Below are positions 18,219 to 27,264 of a DNA stretch of 64,000 nucleotides, piece after piece. Below the pieces are notes generated by a model. It was given only the letters and a program-made list of their open reading frames with translations. It did no database searches and was not told the DNA's origin. Source of the DNA: Brockia lithotrophica (GTDB lineage Bacteria; Bacillota; Bacilli; Thermicanales; DSM-22653). Each line of letters opens with the position of its first letter. The stretch's first letter is position 1. Where the stretch lies: the NCBI GenBank assembly GCA_003050565.1, contig PEBW01000001.1, positions 293,519 through 357,518 of the forward strand. The letters are read 5' to 3'. Position numbers and translations under genes: made by a program.

Positions 18219-18245
18219 AAAAAAACCCGGGCCGTTTGGCCCGGG
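18219..18245 (-). terminator. Intrinsic terminator after the G5/LysM/M23 gene
   Basis: On the minus strand, stem CCCGGGCC / GGCCCGGG with a 4-base loop, followed by a run of T residues (poly-A on the plus strand). It sits 15 bp after the stop of the upstream peptidase gene and before the walR promoter, separating the two units. Confidence 0.92.
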
Positions 18246-18260
18246 GATGGACGCAGGTGG

Positions 18261-20015
18261 TCAGCGCGCCCGATAGTAGCTCAGTGGGTTCGTGGGCGTC
18301 CCGTTCTTCCGAATCTCGAAGTGGAGGTGAATGCCCGTGGCATTCCCCGTCATGCCCATGATCCCGATCTTCTGCCCCTGCTCAACGCGTTGACCTGCGG
18401 AGACGAGTATCTGCGCCAGGTGGGCGTAGTACGTGGAGTACCCGTTGCCGTGGTCGACGATCACGAGGTTCCCGTAACCGGACATCCACGCGGCGTAGAC
18501 CACGGTCCCCCGGTCGGCGGCGACGATCGTACGATCCTGCACGCCGGAGATGTCGATCCCCGTGTGGAACCCACCCCACCTGGGTCCGAACGGGCTCGCC
18601 ACGTAACCGCCCTTCGTGGGCCAGACGAAGTTCCCCGTTCCCTCGTATACGGGGTACCCGCCTTGGGGTGCAACGCTGTACGCGACCCTCGTCCCGATAG
18701 CCACGACCTCGTCGACCGGGGGTACGAGGACTTCCTCCCGGAGCACTTCCTGCTCCTTGAGGAGCCCGTTTTCCATGACCACGCGATACACCAGGCGCTT
18801 CTTGCCGGGTTGCCCCTTCACCTTGACGACCCGCTTTCCGGCGGGGAGCGAATCGTCCTTCACTTCTTTCGTTCCGTAAGGGATGTCCACCTCGACCGTC
18901 TGCGTCGACTCCTCGCGCACGGTGAGGAGCGCCTTGGGACGCCCCACGTTGATCTGCTGCCCCGGGTAGAGGACGTCGTTGGTGGAAAGCCCCGGGTTCA
19001 GGCGCACGAGGTCGTCCACGGTGATCCCGAACTTCTGCGCCACAGCCCACAAGGTGTCTCCCGGTTGGATCTGGTAGAGTTCGGGCTCACTCCCGGAAAG
19101 GAGCAGCGTTTCCACCGCGGTCGGTTCTGCGAGTTCCTCCGGGGGAACGACGGCAGGGACAACTTCGACCGTTTCCTTGATTTGGATTGTCTTTCCGGAT
19201 TCGGAGGGGTTCCCTTCCGCCGGTGCCGCGAGCGGGACGACGTGGACGGAGGGTTCACCCGTGTACACGAGTTTCGTCCCGCCGAGCTTACTCAACGCGT
19301 CGGACAAAAGGGTGCGCGCCTCTTCTTCGCTCGCGAGATAGGCGATGTGCTGGCCGTTCACCCGGAGCGCATACGCGTGCACGCGGACGTTTAGGCGGTC
19401 ACCCAGTCGTTCGAGAACGGCGTCATCCTCCGCCGAACCGCGAAAGACCCTCACCCGCTCCAAGGCAATGGGCGACACCGTGAAGGCCCGCCCGCCCGTC
19501 GCGTGCCCGATGCGTTCGAGGCGATGGACGAGGTAATCCTGCACGACGGAAGCGGAAGATGCGTACCCGAGCGGCTCGCCGTCCACGTACACGCGGACGA
19601 GCTCGACCGTCTGGCTGCGGACAAACGCCCACGTCCCGCCCGCAAGGGCGAACGCGGCGATCCCCGCCGCCGCCACGTACTTCACCTTGCGCGGTAGGGC
19701 GCGAAGGCGGAGGACGGCTTCCCGGGTACGAACGCGGACGAGGTGCGCGTACGCTTCCCTTCCGGTTTCCGGAAGGCTGCGGACGAAGCCGACCGCCCGT
19801 GCTCGGACATCCGGCCACCGGGAAAGAAGGCTTTGAACTGCCGCGCGCAGCCGCAATCCTCGGTCCGCCACGGCCCTGTACGCCGCCGACCCCACCACCT
19901 GCAGGTGGGGAAACGACAGACGTACGCATAGTTCCTTCTTCTTCCGATTCCATGCTTCCCGCACCCGCTCCCACCGGGGAGACGGTGCGGATGAGCGCGA
20001 CGTCGGATCCTGCAT
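18261..20015 (-). CDS. Membrane-anchored peptidoglycan peptidase with LysM, G5 and M23 domains
   Basis: 584 residues; the ATG at 20015 has GGGAGG 6 nt upstream. Order: basic cytosolic N terminus, transmembrane helix at ~112-132, a mixed region, a LysM domain at ~313-357 (ELYQIQPGDTLWAVAQKFG), a G5 domain at ~363-442 (EVDIPYGTKEVKDDSLPAG), and a C-terminal M23 domain at ~480-578 with HTGID (His484, Asp488) and GIHLHFEI. LysM and G5 bind wall glycans, and the M23 domain cuts cross-bridges, so it should remodel the wall just outside the membrane. The gene is close to walRK, which regulates such enzymes. It ends in the terminator at 18219-18245. Confidence 0.95.
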   Translation of the reverse strand: MQDPTSRSSAPSPRWERVREAWNRKKKELCVRLSFPHLQVVGSAAYRAVADRGLRLRAAVQSLLSRWPDVRARAVGFVRSLPETGREAYAHLVRVRTREAVLRLRALPRKVKYVAAAGIAAFALAGGTWAFVRSQTVELVRVYVDGEPLGYASSASVVQDYLVHRLERIGHATGGRAFTVSPIALERVRVFRGSAEDDAVLERLGDRLNVRVHAYALRVNGQHIAYLASEEEARTLLSDALSKLGGTKLVYTGEPSVHVVPLAAPAEGNPSESGKTIQIKETVEVVPAVVPPEELAEPTAVETLLLSGSEPELYQIQPGDTLWAVAQKFGITVDDLVRLNPGLSTNDVLYPGQQINVGRPKALLTVREESTQTVEVDIPYGTKEVKDDSLPAGKRVVKVKGQPGKKRLVYRVVMENGLLKEQEVLREEVLVPPVDEVVAIGTRVAYSVAPQGGYPVYEGTGNFVWPTKGGYVASPFGPRWGGFHTGIDISGVQDRTIVAADRGTVVYAAWMSGYGNLVIVDHGNGYSTYYAHLAQILVSAGQRVEQGQKIGIMGMTGNATGIHLHFEIRKNGTPTNPLSYYRAR

Positions 20016-20145
20016 GCGCGGCCTCCCTCGATCGCGCTCCGCAGGCCGGGGCTCTCTATCTAGGAAGCTAGTCTAGCACATCTCGTGTGCGTTCTACAAG
20101 ACTTTCTCCTCCCTGCGTTCCGCTAACAAACCGGAACAGACCGGC

Positions 20146-21495
20146 TTACGCATGCGGAGCGAGGGAGACGAACTTGCTGTAGCTGCGCAAAAATCCGAGG
20201 ACGACCTTCCCCGTTGGGCCGTTGCGGTGTTTTTTCACGAGGACCTCGACCTTCCCGGCGGCCTCCGTGGTCTCGTTGTAGTAGTCTTCGCGATAGAGAA
20301 AGGCCACGACGTCGGCATCCTGCTCGATACTCCCGCTCTCCCGCAAGTCCGAAAGCTCCGGGCGTTTGTTCTGCCGCTGCTCTACGGCGCGGGAAAGCTG
20401 GGAGAGGGCGATGAGCGGGACCTCAAACTCCCGAGCGAGGGCCTTAAGTCCTCGGGATATCGCGCTGATCTCCTGTTGGCGATTTTCGTACGCCCTGCGG
20501 CCCGCCTGCATGAGTTGCAGATAGTCCACGACGACGAGGCCGAGGGGGCCCACCTCGCGCGTGAGGCGGCGAAGGCGGGTGCGCATGTCGATCAGGGTCA
20601 ATCCCGGCGAGTCGTCGACGTAAAACGGCGCTTCGGAGAGCTTTCCCATGGCAACGGTGAGCTTGTCCCAATCCGCGGGGCTGAGTTCCCCGGAGCGGAG
20701 GAGCTGACCGTCGAGATTGGCCTCGGCGGACAGGAGGCGTAGGGCGAGTTGCTCCGCGGGCATCTCCAAGCTAAAAAAGGCCACCGGCTTGCGCGCCCGG
20801 AGGGCTACGTGGTGGGCGATGTTCAACGCAAAGGCCGTTTTCCCCACGGAGGGGCGGGCGGCGATGATGATGAGGTCGGAGCGGCGAAGTCCTGCGAGCA
20901 GGCGGTCCAAATCGAGGAAGCCCGTGGAGAGACCGCGGACCTCCTTTTCCCCCTGGGCGAGGCGTTCCAACATCTGGTACAGGTCGACGAGGACGTCCTG
21001 CAGACGTCGAAACCCTTCCTCCGGCCGAGATTCCACGAGCGCGGAGATCAACCGCTCGGCCTCTTCGAGTACCTCGCGTGCCGACCCACCCGTGTAGCCG
21101 TGGGCGGCGATCGCTTCGGCCGCGTCGATGAGCTTGCGCAGAAGCGCCTTTTCCTGGATGACTTCGGCGTAGTACAGGGCGTTTTTGGGAGACGGGACGC
21201 TCGCTGCGAGATCGAAGAGGTAGGCATCCCCCCCGACGTCTTCCAAAACCCCCTGCTCGCGAAGCTTGGCGGCCACGGAGACGACGTCTACGGGCTCCCC
21301 GTTCTCGGCGAGGGCGAGCATGGCCTCGTAGATGCGCCGATGCCCTTCGCGGTAGAAATCTCCCGGCGCGAGGATCTCGGAAGCACCCAGCAGAACTTCG
21401 GGGTCGAGAAAGATCGCTCCGAGGAGCGCCTGCTCCGCCTCCACGCTGTGCGGCGGCACGCGAAGCGCGCTGCTTTCCCCTCCGAGAAATGTCAT
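20146..21495 (-). CDS. dnaB: Replicative DNA helicase
   Basis: 449 residues from the ATG at 21495 (GGGGGTG upstream); the GTG at 21504 is an alternative. The N-terminal domain (about 15-120) begins VPPHSVEAEQALLGAIFLD, followed by the RecA-like motor with Walker A in IIIAARPSVGKTAFALNIA, Walker B in LVVVDYLQLMQ, and the conserved SRAVEQR arginine-finger region. It is the 5'-3' hexameric helicase of the fork, called DnaC in Bacillus. Its position after rpsF-ssb-rpsR-rplI is conserved. No intein is present. Confidence 0.97.
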   Translation of the reverse strand: MTFLGGESSALRVPPHSVEAEQALLGAIFLDPEVLLGASEILAPGDFYREGHRRIYEAMLALAENGEPVDVVSVAAKLREQGVLEDVGGDAYLFDLAASVPSPKNALYYAEVIQEKALLRKLIDAAEAIAAHGYTGGSAREVLEEAERLISALVESRPEEGFRRLQDVLVDLYQMLERLAQGEKEVRGLSTGFLDLDRLLAGLRRSDLIIIAARPSVGKTAFALNIAHHVALRARKPVAFFSLEMPAEQLALRLLSAEANLDGQLLRSGELSPADWDKLTVAMGKLSEAPFYVDDSPGLTLIDMRTRLRRLTREVGPLGLVVVDYLQLMQAGRRAYENRQQEISAISRGLKALAREFEVPLIALSQLSRAVEQRQNKRPELSDLRESGSIEQDADVVAFLYREDYYNETTEAAGKVEVLVKKHRNGPTGKVVLGFLRSYSKFVSLAPHA

Positions 21496-21526
21496 GTCCT
21501 GCACCCCCGAGCTGCCCCCGCCCGCT

Positions 21527-21988
21527 TCAGCGTCCTTCCCCCTCCGGCACGACCTCGACGCGCAACTCCGCGGTGATTTCCGCGTAGAGCTTGACGGGTA
21601 CGACGTACGCCCCAGGGTGGCGGATGGGGTGCTCGAGGAGAATCTGCCTCTTCTCTACGTCGATTCCCCGGTTCCGCAGAGCATCGGCGATCATCTGCGA
21701 CGTAACCGCGCCGTGGAGGCGGCCCGCCTCGCCCAGGCGGACGGGAATGCGCAAGGTGAAGTCCTCCAAGGCCTTCTTCCGCTCGAGGGCGGCCTTGCGC
21801 TTGCGCGCTTCCCCTTGCTCGTGCTTTTCTCTCTCGTGGGCGAGGTGGCGCAAAACTCCCTCCGTCGCCGGTTCTGCCAACTTCCGCGGAAAGAGAAAGT
21901 TGCGGGCGAACCCGTCGCTCACGTCCTTCACTTCGCCCTTGCGTCCGTGGCCGGGAACGTCCGCGAGAAAGACTACCTTCACGTCCAT
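21527..21988 (-). CDS. rplI: 50S ribosomal protein L9
   Basis: 153 residues from the ATG at 21988 (AGGGGGG upstream); the 12 residues before it are not L9. The N-terminal half begins MDVKVVFLADVPGHGRKGEVKDV, then the RNFLFPRKLA motif and a long connecting helix (about 40-75). The C-terminal domain contains LFGS-type variation as RLHGAVTSQMIADAL. L9 binds 23S rRNA domain V near the L1 stalk. It lies between rpsR and dnaB, the usual order. Confidence 0.97.
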   Translation of the reverse strand: MDVKVVFLADVPGHGRKGEVKDVSDGFARNFLFPRKLAEPATEGVLRHLAHEREKHEQGEARKRKAALERKKALEDFTLRIPVRLGEAGRLHGAVTSQMIADALRNRGIDVEKRQILLEHPIRHPGAYVVPVKLYAEITAELRVEVVPEGEGR

Positions 21989-22075
21989 CCCCCCTGCCTT
22001 TCCCTCCGGAAGGCGTTTCCGCACCCGAAAAGAAAAGGCGAACGGGCCTGCCGTTCGCCCAAAACGCGGTCGCGC

Positions 22076-22303
22076 TCACACGTCCGTAGTAAAGGGCAAG
22101 AGCGCGATGTGGCGGGCGCGCTTGATGGCCCGCGTGAGCATCCGCTGGTAGCGGGCCTTTGTTCCCGTCACGCGGCGGGGAAGGATCTTCCCCCGCTCGT
22201 TGATGAACTTCTTGAGGAGCTCAACGTCTTTGTAATCGATGCGGTCGATCTTGTTCACCGTGAAGTAACAAACCTTCTTTTTCTTCCTGCTCCTGCGTGC
22301 CAA
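22076..22303 (-). CDS. rpsR: 30S ribosomal protein S18 (TTG start)
   Basis: 75 residues when started at the TTG at 22303, which has GGAGGT 7 nt upstream and gives the family start [20 protein letters not shown]. The longer frame to 22348 adds 15 residues not seen in S18. The core [23 protein letters not shown] and the end [11 protein letters not shown] are intact. S18 sits beside S6 in the platform of the small subunit, and its gene follows ssb by 73 bp in the standard rpsF-ssb-rpsR unit. Confidence 0.97.
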   Translation of the reverse strand: MARRSRKKKKVCYFTVNKIDRIDYKDVELLKKFINERGKILPRRVTGTKARYQRMLTRAIKRARHIALLPFTTDV

Positions 22304-22376
22304 TGTCTCCACCTCCGCAAGCCGTTTTCGCAAGCCTTCCTCTCGCATCGCGCATCCGCCAGCCGGAGCTCCCTAG

Positions 22377-22808
22377 CTAGAACGGGAGGTCGTCTTCGCT
22401 CAAGTCCACTTCCTCCGCGTCAAAGAACGGATCGACCGGGCCGCCCACCGCAGGAGCTGCCTCCGCCTCCCCTTCCTCCCGGCGCCCGCGCGGTGCGTCG
22501 AGAAAGAGGATGTTTTCCGCGACGACTTCCGTGACGTACACGCGCTGGCCGTCGCGGTTCTCGTAGCTGCGGGACTGCAGCCGCCCTTCCACGGCAACCT
22601 GTCGGCCCTTCTTCAGGTTTTCTCCGACGATCTCCGCGAGCTTGCGCCAGGCGACGATCGAGATGAAGTCCGCCTTCCGATCCCCGTCTGCGCCCACGAA
22701 CGGACGGTCTACGGCGAGCGTGAACGTAGTCACCGCGACGCCGTTTTGCGTGTAGCGCATATTCGGATCGCGCACGAGGCGGCCGACCAAAACGACGCGG
22801 TTGATCAT
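22377..22808 (-). CDS. ssb: Single-stranded DNA-binding protein
   Basis: 143 residues, ATG at 22808 with GGAGGGG upstream. OB-fold of about 105 residues ([14 protein letters not shown] through AENILFLDA), a low-complexity middle, and the acidic tip DLSEDDLPF that recruits repair and replication enzymes. It forms tetramers that coat single strands at the fork. It lies between rpsF and rpsR, a conserved unit in which the two ribosomal proteins and Ssb are made together. Confidence 0.97.
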   Translation of the reverse strand: MINRVVLVGRLVRDPNMRYTQNGVAVTTFTLAVDRPFVGADGDRKADFISIVAWRKLAEIVGENLKKGRQVAVEGRLQSRSYENRDGQRVYVTEVVAENILFLDAPRGRREEGEAEAAPAVGGPVDPFFDAEEVDLSEDDLPF

Positions 22809-22867
22809 CGTCCACCGCCCCTCCCAACGCGCGGGCTCCCCTCCCCCGAAGGCAAGGGATCCTGCGC

Positions 22868-23161
22868 TCAGTCCTCGTCCGTGCGGACGATGAGGTGGCG
22901 GATGATCGACTCGTTGAGGCGGATGACGTGTTCGAGCTCGTGCGCCGCCTTGGGCGTGGCGGTAAACTCAAACACGGTGTAGATTCCTTCCCGAAACTTG
23001 GCGATTTCGTAGGCGAGGCGCCTCTTCCCCCACGGGTCGACCTTCGTCACCTCTCCTCCGCGCTCTACGATCGCGGAGACGATGCGGTTTCGTTCCTCAG
23101 CAACTTCTTCGTCGCGAAGGTCGGGTCGGTGGATCGTCACGAGCTCGTAACTCCGCTTCAT
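22868..23161 (-). CDS. rpsF: 30S ribosomal protein S6
   Basis: 97 residues from the ATG at 23161, which has AAAGGAGGG upstream; the longer frame covers the leader. S6 has the start [13 protein letters not shown] and the middle [22 protein letters not shown], and a C terminus ending in TDED. It binds S18 on the platform. It is the first gene of the rpsF-ssb-rpsR-rplI-dnaB series and is led by the promoter at 23237-23266, with a leader of about 70 nt. Confidence 0.97.
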   Translation of the reverse strand: MKRSYELVTIHRPDLRDEEVAEERNRIVSAIVERGGEVTKVDPWGKRRLAYEIAKFREGIYTVFEFTATPKAAHELEHVIRLNESIIRHLIVRTDED

Positions 23162-23236
23162 CGATACCCTCCTTTTGGACATCTGGCCCCTTTCGGAGCA
23201 AGGAGTCGGACACGAGGTCCGAACGGACGTCATCGT

Positions 23237-23266
23237 ATTATACCAGAGTTCTTTTCCCATGCGCAA
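23237..23266 (-). promoter_or_regulatory. Promoter of the rpsF-ssb-rpsR operon
   Basis: On the minus strand, -35 TTGCGC at 23261-23266, 18-bp spacer, -10 TATAAT at 23237-23242. Placed about 75 bp before the rpsF start, directly after the upstream terminator. Confidence 0.78.
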
Positions 23267-23296
23267 GAAAAGCGGCCGTCCCCCTTCAACGGCCGC
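23265..23296 (-). terminator. Intrinsic terminator after ychF
   Basis: Minus-strand stem GCGGCCGT / ACGGCCGC with a 9-base loop followed by TTTTCTT. It ends the ychF unit (about 220 bp after its stop) just before the rpsF promoter. The 23297-23516 stretch between it and ychF has no recognised gene; a 63-codon frame at 23230-23421 runs across the terminator and promoter and is not credible. Confidence 0.85.
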
Positions 23297-23516
23297 CGCG
23301 CGAGCGATCCCACCTGCCTACGCCGGCCTTTGGACGGAGAGGAACCCTTGCCGCGCCGGGCTTCGGCAACTCCCTCCCCAAATCCTTGAAGAAGAGCTTG
23401 AAGATCGGACATCGTATCCACCGCAAAGCTCTTGCAGACGGCGCAGTGTGTTGTTCACGAGCGACTCCGTTTGTCTCCGGGAAACCCGAGAAAGGCGGAC
23501 GAAACCTTTCGCCGCC

Positions 23517-24623
23517 CTACACGTGGAAGCGAAAGAGGACCACGTCGCCGTCCTGTACGACGTAGTCGCGCCCTTCCGCACGGACGAGCCCTCTCCGCCG
23601 CGCCTCCTCCATACCGGCGGCACGCACGAGGTCCTCGTACGCGACGACCTCCGCGCGGATGAAACCCCGTTCGAAGTCGGAGTGGATCACGCCGCCGGCC
23701 TGGGGGGCCTTCGTCCCTTCGCGAATCGTCCAGGCCCGGGCCTCCTTTTCCCCCGCCGTAAAGAAGGTGATCCGCCGGAGCAACCGGTAGGCCGCCGCGA
23801 CGAGGCGGTCGAGCCCCGGCGCCGGAAGTCCGTACGCCTCGAGAAACTCTCGCCGCTCTTCCGGAGAAAGGGACTGAAGTTCGGCCTCCAGAGCTGCGGA
23901 GAGAACGACGACCTCCGCCCCCTCTTCTTCGGCGCGGGCGCGCACCGCGCGGACGAGCGGATGACGTTCGGGGTCATCTGCGAGCATCGCCTCGGAGACG
24001 TTGGCGACGTACAGGACCGGCTTCGCGGTGAGGAGGTGGAGCTCGGCGCGGAGATCTGCGCACTCCTCGTCTCTCTCTCCCCACGTTCGGGCAGGTCGTC
24101 CTTCCCCGAGGTGCGCCGCCAACCCTTCGAGGCAGGCGGCTTCTTTGCGCGCCGCTCCTTTGCCTACGCGCGCCCTTTTGCCCACCCGCTCCAGACGGCG
24201 CTCCACGGTCTCGAGGTCCGCGAGGAGAAGTTCGGTGTTCACGACCTCTACGTCGCGCGCGGGATCCACCCGACCGGCGACGTGTACAACACCCGGGTCC
24301 TCGAAGGCGCGTACGACGTGGACGATGGCCTCCACCTCGCGAATGTGGGCGAGAAAGCGGTTTCCCAGACCCTCCCCTTTGCTCGCCCCCGCCACGAGAC
24401 CCGCGATGTCCACGAAGCGCACCGTTGCCGGAATTCGCTCCCGCGAGCGAAACATCTCCGCCAGAACGTCGAGGCGCGGGTCGGGAACGGGGACGACCCC
24501 GACGTTGGGCTCGATCGTGCAGAAAGGAAAATTTTCCGCTGCGGCACCCGCCTGCGTAAGGGCGTTGAAGAGCGTGGATTTTCCGACGTTTGGCAGACCG
24601 ACGATCCCTGCGCTTACCGCCAC
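23517..24623 (-). CDS. ychF: Redox-regulated ATPase YchF (Obg-family)
   Basis: 368 residues; GTG at 24623 with AAGGAGA upstream. G1 loop GLPNVGKSTLFNAL, switch region and DIAGLVAGASKGEGLGNRFL, and the modified NVSE in place of NKxD that gives ATP over GTP preference. The C-terminal TGS-like region begins RITFFTAGEKEARAWTIREG. YchF binds ribosomes and responds to oxidative stress in other bacteria. It follows the DUF951 gene by 70 bp on the same strand, and this order is conserved in Bacillus. Confidence 0.97.
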   Translation of the reverse strand: MAVSAGIVGLPNVGKSTLFNALTQAGAAAENFPFCTIEPNVGVVPVPDPRLDVLAEMFRSRERIPATVRFVDIAGLVAGASKGEGLGNRFLAHIREVEAIVHVVRAFEDPGVVHVAGRVDPARDVEVVNTELLLADLETVERRLERVGKRARVGKGAARKEAACLEGLAAHLGEGRPARTWGERDEECADLRAELHLLTAKPVLYVANVSEAMLADDPERHPLVRAVRARAEEEGAEVVVLSAALEAELQSLSPEERREFLEAYGLPAPGLDRLVAAAYRLLRRITFFTAGEKEARAWTIREGTKAPQAGGVIHSDFERGFIRAEVVAYEDLVRAAGMEEARRRGLVRAEGRDYVVQDGDVVLFRFHV

Positions 24624-24693
24624 TCCGCCTCTCCTTCCTCAAAGGCGAATTCCGATTCCGGACCTAGAAATCCGCCGACGAAGCGGCGTGCGG

Positions 24694-24906
24694 TCAACGC
24701 CCCGACGGCGGGAGTGGTTTCCCTTCGACGACCACTTCCCGGAGCTTTCGCTCCAGCTTCCACCGCGGGAGGAGGAGGATTCGCCCGCACGTCGTACAAC
24801 GCAAGCGCACGTCCGCACCGACGAAGAGGACTTCCCACGTATCCCCTCCGCACGCGTGGGGCTTTTTGAGCCGCACCCGATCGCCTACCCGGAACTCGTG
24901 GATCAC
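24694..24906 (-). CDS. DUF951 family small protein (YyzM-like)
   Basis: 70 residues; GTG at 24906. The DUF951 pattern is clear: FRVGDRVRLKKPHACGGDTWEVL, then VRLRCTTCGRILLLPR. Three Cys, with the His-Ala-Cys-Gly site, suggest metal or nucleic acid binding; the role is unknown. It sits 2 bp from the plsC stop and 70 bp before ychF, the same neighbourhood as in Bacillus. Likely cytosolic. Confidence 0.93.
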   Translation of the reverse strand: MIHEFRVGDRVRLKKPHACGGDTWEVLFVGADVRLRCTTCGRILLLPRWKLERKLREVVVEGKPLPPSGR

Positions 24907-24908
24907 GC

Positions 24909-25556
24909 CTACGCCCCCCCGTGGTTTGCCTCGCTCCCGCCTCCGCTCGCCTCCGTTCGCCCCTCGCCCTCGCGGTAGAGTTCCGCAAGGGCTTCCTTAA
25001 TGCGCGCGGCAAATTCCTCCGTGTCTTTTCCGCTCCTCGGAAAAAGGGGACGACCGTAGACGAGGACGACTCGGACCGGGCGGATGAAGCGCGCCCCTTT
25101 GGGAAAGGCGCGACCCGTCCCCACGAGAACGACGGGGAGCACGGGAACGCCCGTCTTCAAGCTCACAAAGGCCGCACCGTGCTTGATGGCCGCCTCTGCA
25201 AGTCGCGGGTTGCGCGTTCCTTCGGGAAAAATCCCGACGTTTTTCCCTTCCTGGAGGAGCCGGAGCGCCCGCCGCACGGCGCCGATGTCGTACGCCTCGC
25301 GGTTGACGGGGAACGCGCCGAAGGCCCGAATGAGCGGCGCCAAGACAGGAGAGTCGAAGAGCTCCTTCTTCGCCATGAAGTATATGGGCCTAGGGAAAAA
25401 CGCGTCGAGGTAAATCGGATCGAGGGCGCTCTCGTGGTTGCCCACGACGACGTACGTCCCAAGGGGGTCGAAGCGCTCCCGCCCTATCACGCGGACGCGG
25501 TGGTATGCGCGGACGAGCTCGCGCACGAGCGGTCGCAGGAGGTAGAAGTACCACAC
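24909..25556 (-). CDS. plsC: 1-acyl-sn-glycerol-3-phosphate acyltransferase (PlsC family)
   Basis: 215 residues; GTG at 25556 with GGAGGGG 7 nt upstream. Motif I NHESALDP (NHx4D), motif II-III region with PEGTRNP, and the fourth motif VPVLPVVLVG match lysophosphatidic acid acyltransferases that add the second acyl chain to make phosphatidic acid. The first helix is hydrophobic and probably membrane-associated. It lies directly after the lipid kinase gene (30 bp), so both genes act on membrane lipids and may be co-expressed. The exact acyl donor is not known. Confidence 0.9.
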   Translation of the reverse strand: MWYFYLLRPLVRELVRAYHRVRVIGRERFDPLGTYVVVGNHESALDPIYLDAFFPRPIYFMAKKELFDSPVLAPLIRAFGAFPVNREAYDIGAVRRALRLLQEGKNVGIFPEGTRNPRLAEAAIKHGAAFVSLKTGVPVLPVVLVGTGRAFPKGARFIRPVRVVLVYGRPLFPRSGKDTEEFAARIKEALAELYREGEGRTEASGGGSEANHGGA

Positions 25557-25586
25557 GGAGAGACCCCTCCGGAACCCCTCTTTAGC

Positions 25587-26552
25587 CTATTGTAGCATCG
25601 CCAGGGGTTCAGAAACGTCGTCGGAAAGCCGCAACTCCTCGCGTCCCCGGGGCACGAAGATCCACAGGCGCCCCGGTTCGACCGTGAGGCGAAGGGGCTC
25701 CTCGCCGAGAATCTCCCCGTCCGCCTGCACGGGGAAAGTCGCCAGACGAAAGCGTACGCGCACGTTCCGACCGCGCAGGACGGTGACGTACGGCGTTTGC
25801 GTGTGCAATCCCGTGTAGACGAGGGGGAAGATGAGGAGAAACGGAAGCCGCCCGATGCGGTGGACGACGCACACGTCCACCATCCCGTCCTCCGGGCTTG
25901 CTTCCGGGCAGATCCGCATCCCTCCGGCAAAGAACGGGTGGTTGGAGGCGACGACGAGCCACACGCGGTGAAAGAGGAAGACCCGATCGTCGACGACGAT
26001 ACGCGCGCTCCGCGGCCGAAAGCGAAACCACTTCGCGAGGAGGAGAAGGGCGTACACGAACTTGGAAAGGGAGGACGGCCAGCGACCGCTACCTTTCAGG
26101 CGGTTTGCCGCGTCGGCGACGACGCCGTCGATCCCCACGCCCGCGGCGTTGAGGAAGTACCGCTCGCCCAAACGCCCCACGTCCGCCCTGCGAACGGTGC
26201 CTTGGAGGACCGCCTCGAGAGCCGCCTCCCAGGAAGAAAAGCCGATCCCGTGGGCGAGGTCATTCCCCGACCCCGCAGGAATCACCCCGAAGGGAAGGCC
26301 GGGCGCCGTCCGCAGGAGGGCGTTCGCCACCTCGTTTGCCGTCCCGTCGCCCCCCACGGCGACGACGGCGCGGTAGCGTCCGGTGCGCAGGACGCGAAGC
26401 GCCGTGTCGTACCCATTGGCCTCGGGGGTCGTAAAGACGGCTTCGTACGCGGTTTGGAGCGCGCGGAGCCGCCCTTCGACCGCCTTCCAGATCCGCTCGG
26501 CCCGCCCGCTTCCCGCGCGGGGGTTTACGACGAAAAGGAGGGGACGTTGCAT
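25587..26552 (-). CDS. Diacylglycerol kinase family lipid kinase
   Basis: 321 residues from the ATG at 26552, with GAGGTG 6 nt upstream. It has the DAGK catalytic signature: FVVNPRAGSGRAERIW at the start, VVAVGGDGTANEVANALL, and FGVIPAGSGNDLAHGIGFS. Cytosolic or peripheral. Members phosphorylate diacylglycerol or related lipids, e.g. DgkB, which recycles the DAG made during lipoteichoic acid synthesis. No transmembrane segments are seen. It is placed between DUF554 and plsC. Confidence 0.9.
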   Translation of the reverse strand: MQRPLLFVVNPRAGSGRAERIWKAVEGRLRALQTAYEAVFTTPEANGYDTALRVLRTGRYRAVVAVGGDGTANEVANALLRTAPGLPFGVIPAGSGNDLAHGIGFSSWEAALEAVLQGTVRRADVGRLGERYFLNAAGVGIDGVVADAANRLKGSGRWPSSLSKFVYALLLLAKWFRFRPRSARIVVDDRVFLFHRVWLVVASNHPFFAGGMRICPEASPEDGMVDVCVVHRIGRLPFLLIFPLVYTGLHTQTPYVTVLRGRNVRVRFRLATFPVQADGEILGEEPLRLTVEPGRLWIFVPRGREELRLSDDVSEPLAMLQ

Positions 26553-26568
26553 GCCAATCACCTCGGCC

Positions 26569-27264
26569 CTACACGAATAGAGCCAGCAACCCTGCGACGA
26601 CCAAGGCGGGCAACATGTTCGCCACGCGCAGGCGCGTGAGCTCGAGCAGGTTGAGCCCTATGGCGAAGATGAGGACCCCTCCGACGGCGCTCACCTCTGC
26701 GGTGATCCGCAGAAGAAGATCCTCGGAAACCGCACGCGTCAACCACCGTGCGGTAAGCGCTATCGTCCCTTCGTAGAGAAACACGGGAACGGCGCTCAGG
26801 GCGACCCCCGGACCCAACGTGCCCGCGAAGAGAACGGCCGTAAAACCGTCGAGAAACGCCTTCGTGTACAACACATGATGCTCGTTCCGCAGCCCGCCGT
26901 CAAGGGCGCCGACGATGGCCATCGAACCGACGACGTACACGAGGGACGCGGTCACGAAGGCATTTGCCAAGCCCCCGTGTCTTCCCACGCTCAGCCGCGC
27001 CTCGAAGGCTTTTCCCAAGGTTTCGAGCTTCCCCTGGAGATCCCACCGCTCCCCAAGGAGCGTCCCCAGAGCGAGACTCGCGACGACGACGAGGAAGTGC
27101 GAGGAGGCGAGCACCATCTGAATCCCGAGGATGACAACGGCGAGGGCGATGCTGCGGAGGACGGCGTCGGCCGTGGACGCCGAGAGGCGCAAGACGCGCA
27201 TGCCGAGGAGCGACCCGACGAGAATGGCCGCCGTATTCACGAAGGTACCCCAAAGCGCGCTCAC
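26569..27264 (-). CDS. DUF554 family membrane protein
   Basis: 231 residues from the GTG at 27264, which overlaps the parB stop (GTGA) and has GGGAGGA upstream; the longer frame to 27513 is inside parB. The N terminus ALWGTFVNTAAILVGSLLGM and the repeated hydrophobic stretches (about six transmembrane helices) match DUF554 (YdfK-like) proteins. The function is unknown; an ion or small-solute transporter is plausible. It follows parB in many Bacillota. Confidence 0.88.
   Translation of the reverse strand: MSALWGTFVNTAAILVGSLLGMRVLRLSASTADAVLRSIALAVVILGIQMVLASSHFLVVVASLALGTLLGERWDLQGKLETLGKAFEARLSVGRHGGLANAFVTASLVYVVGSMAIVGALDGGLRNEHHVLYTKAFLDGFTAVLFAGTLGPGVALSAVPVFLYEGTIALTARWLTRAVSEDLLLRITAEVSAVGGVLIFAIGLNLLELTRLRVANMLPALVVAGLLALFV

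Noticed and set aside
17775..19394. 539-codon plus-strand frame opposite walR and the G5 peptidase
   Set aside because: It spans two real genes, a terminator and a promoter, with no recognisable domain.
23230..23421. 63-codon frame MDTMSDLQALLQ downstream of ychF
   Set aside because: It crosses a strong terminator and the rpsF promoter and has a weak ribosome site.
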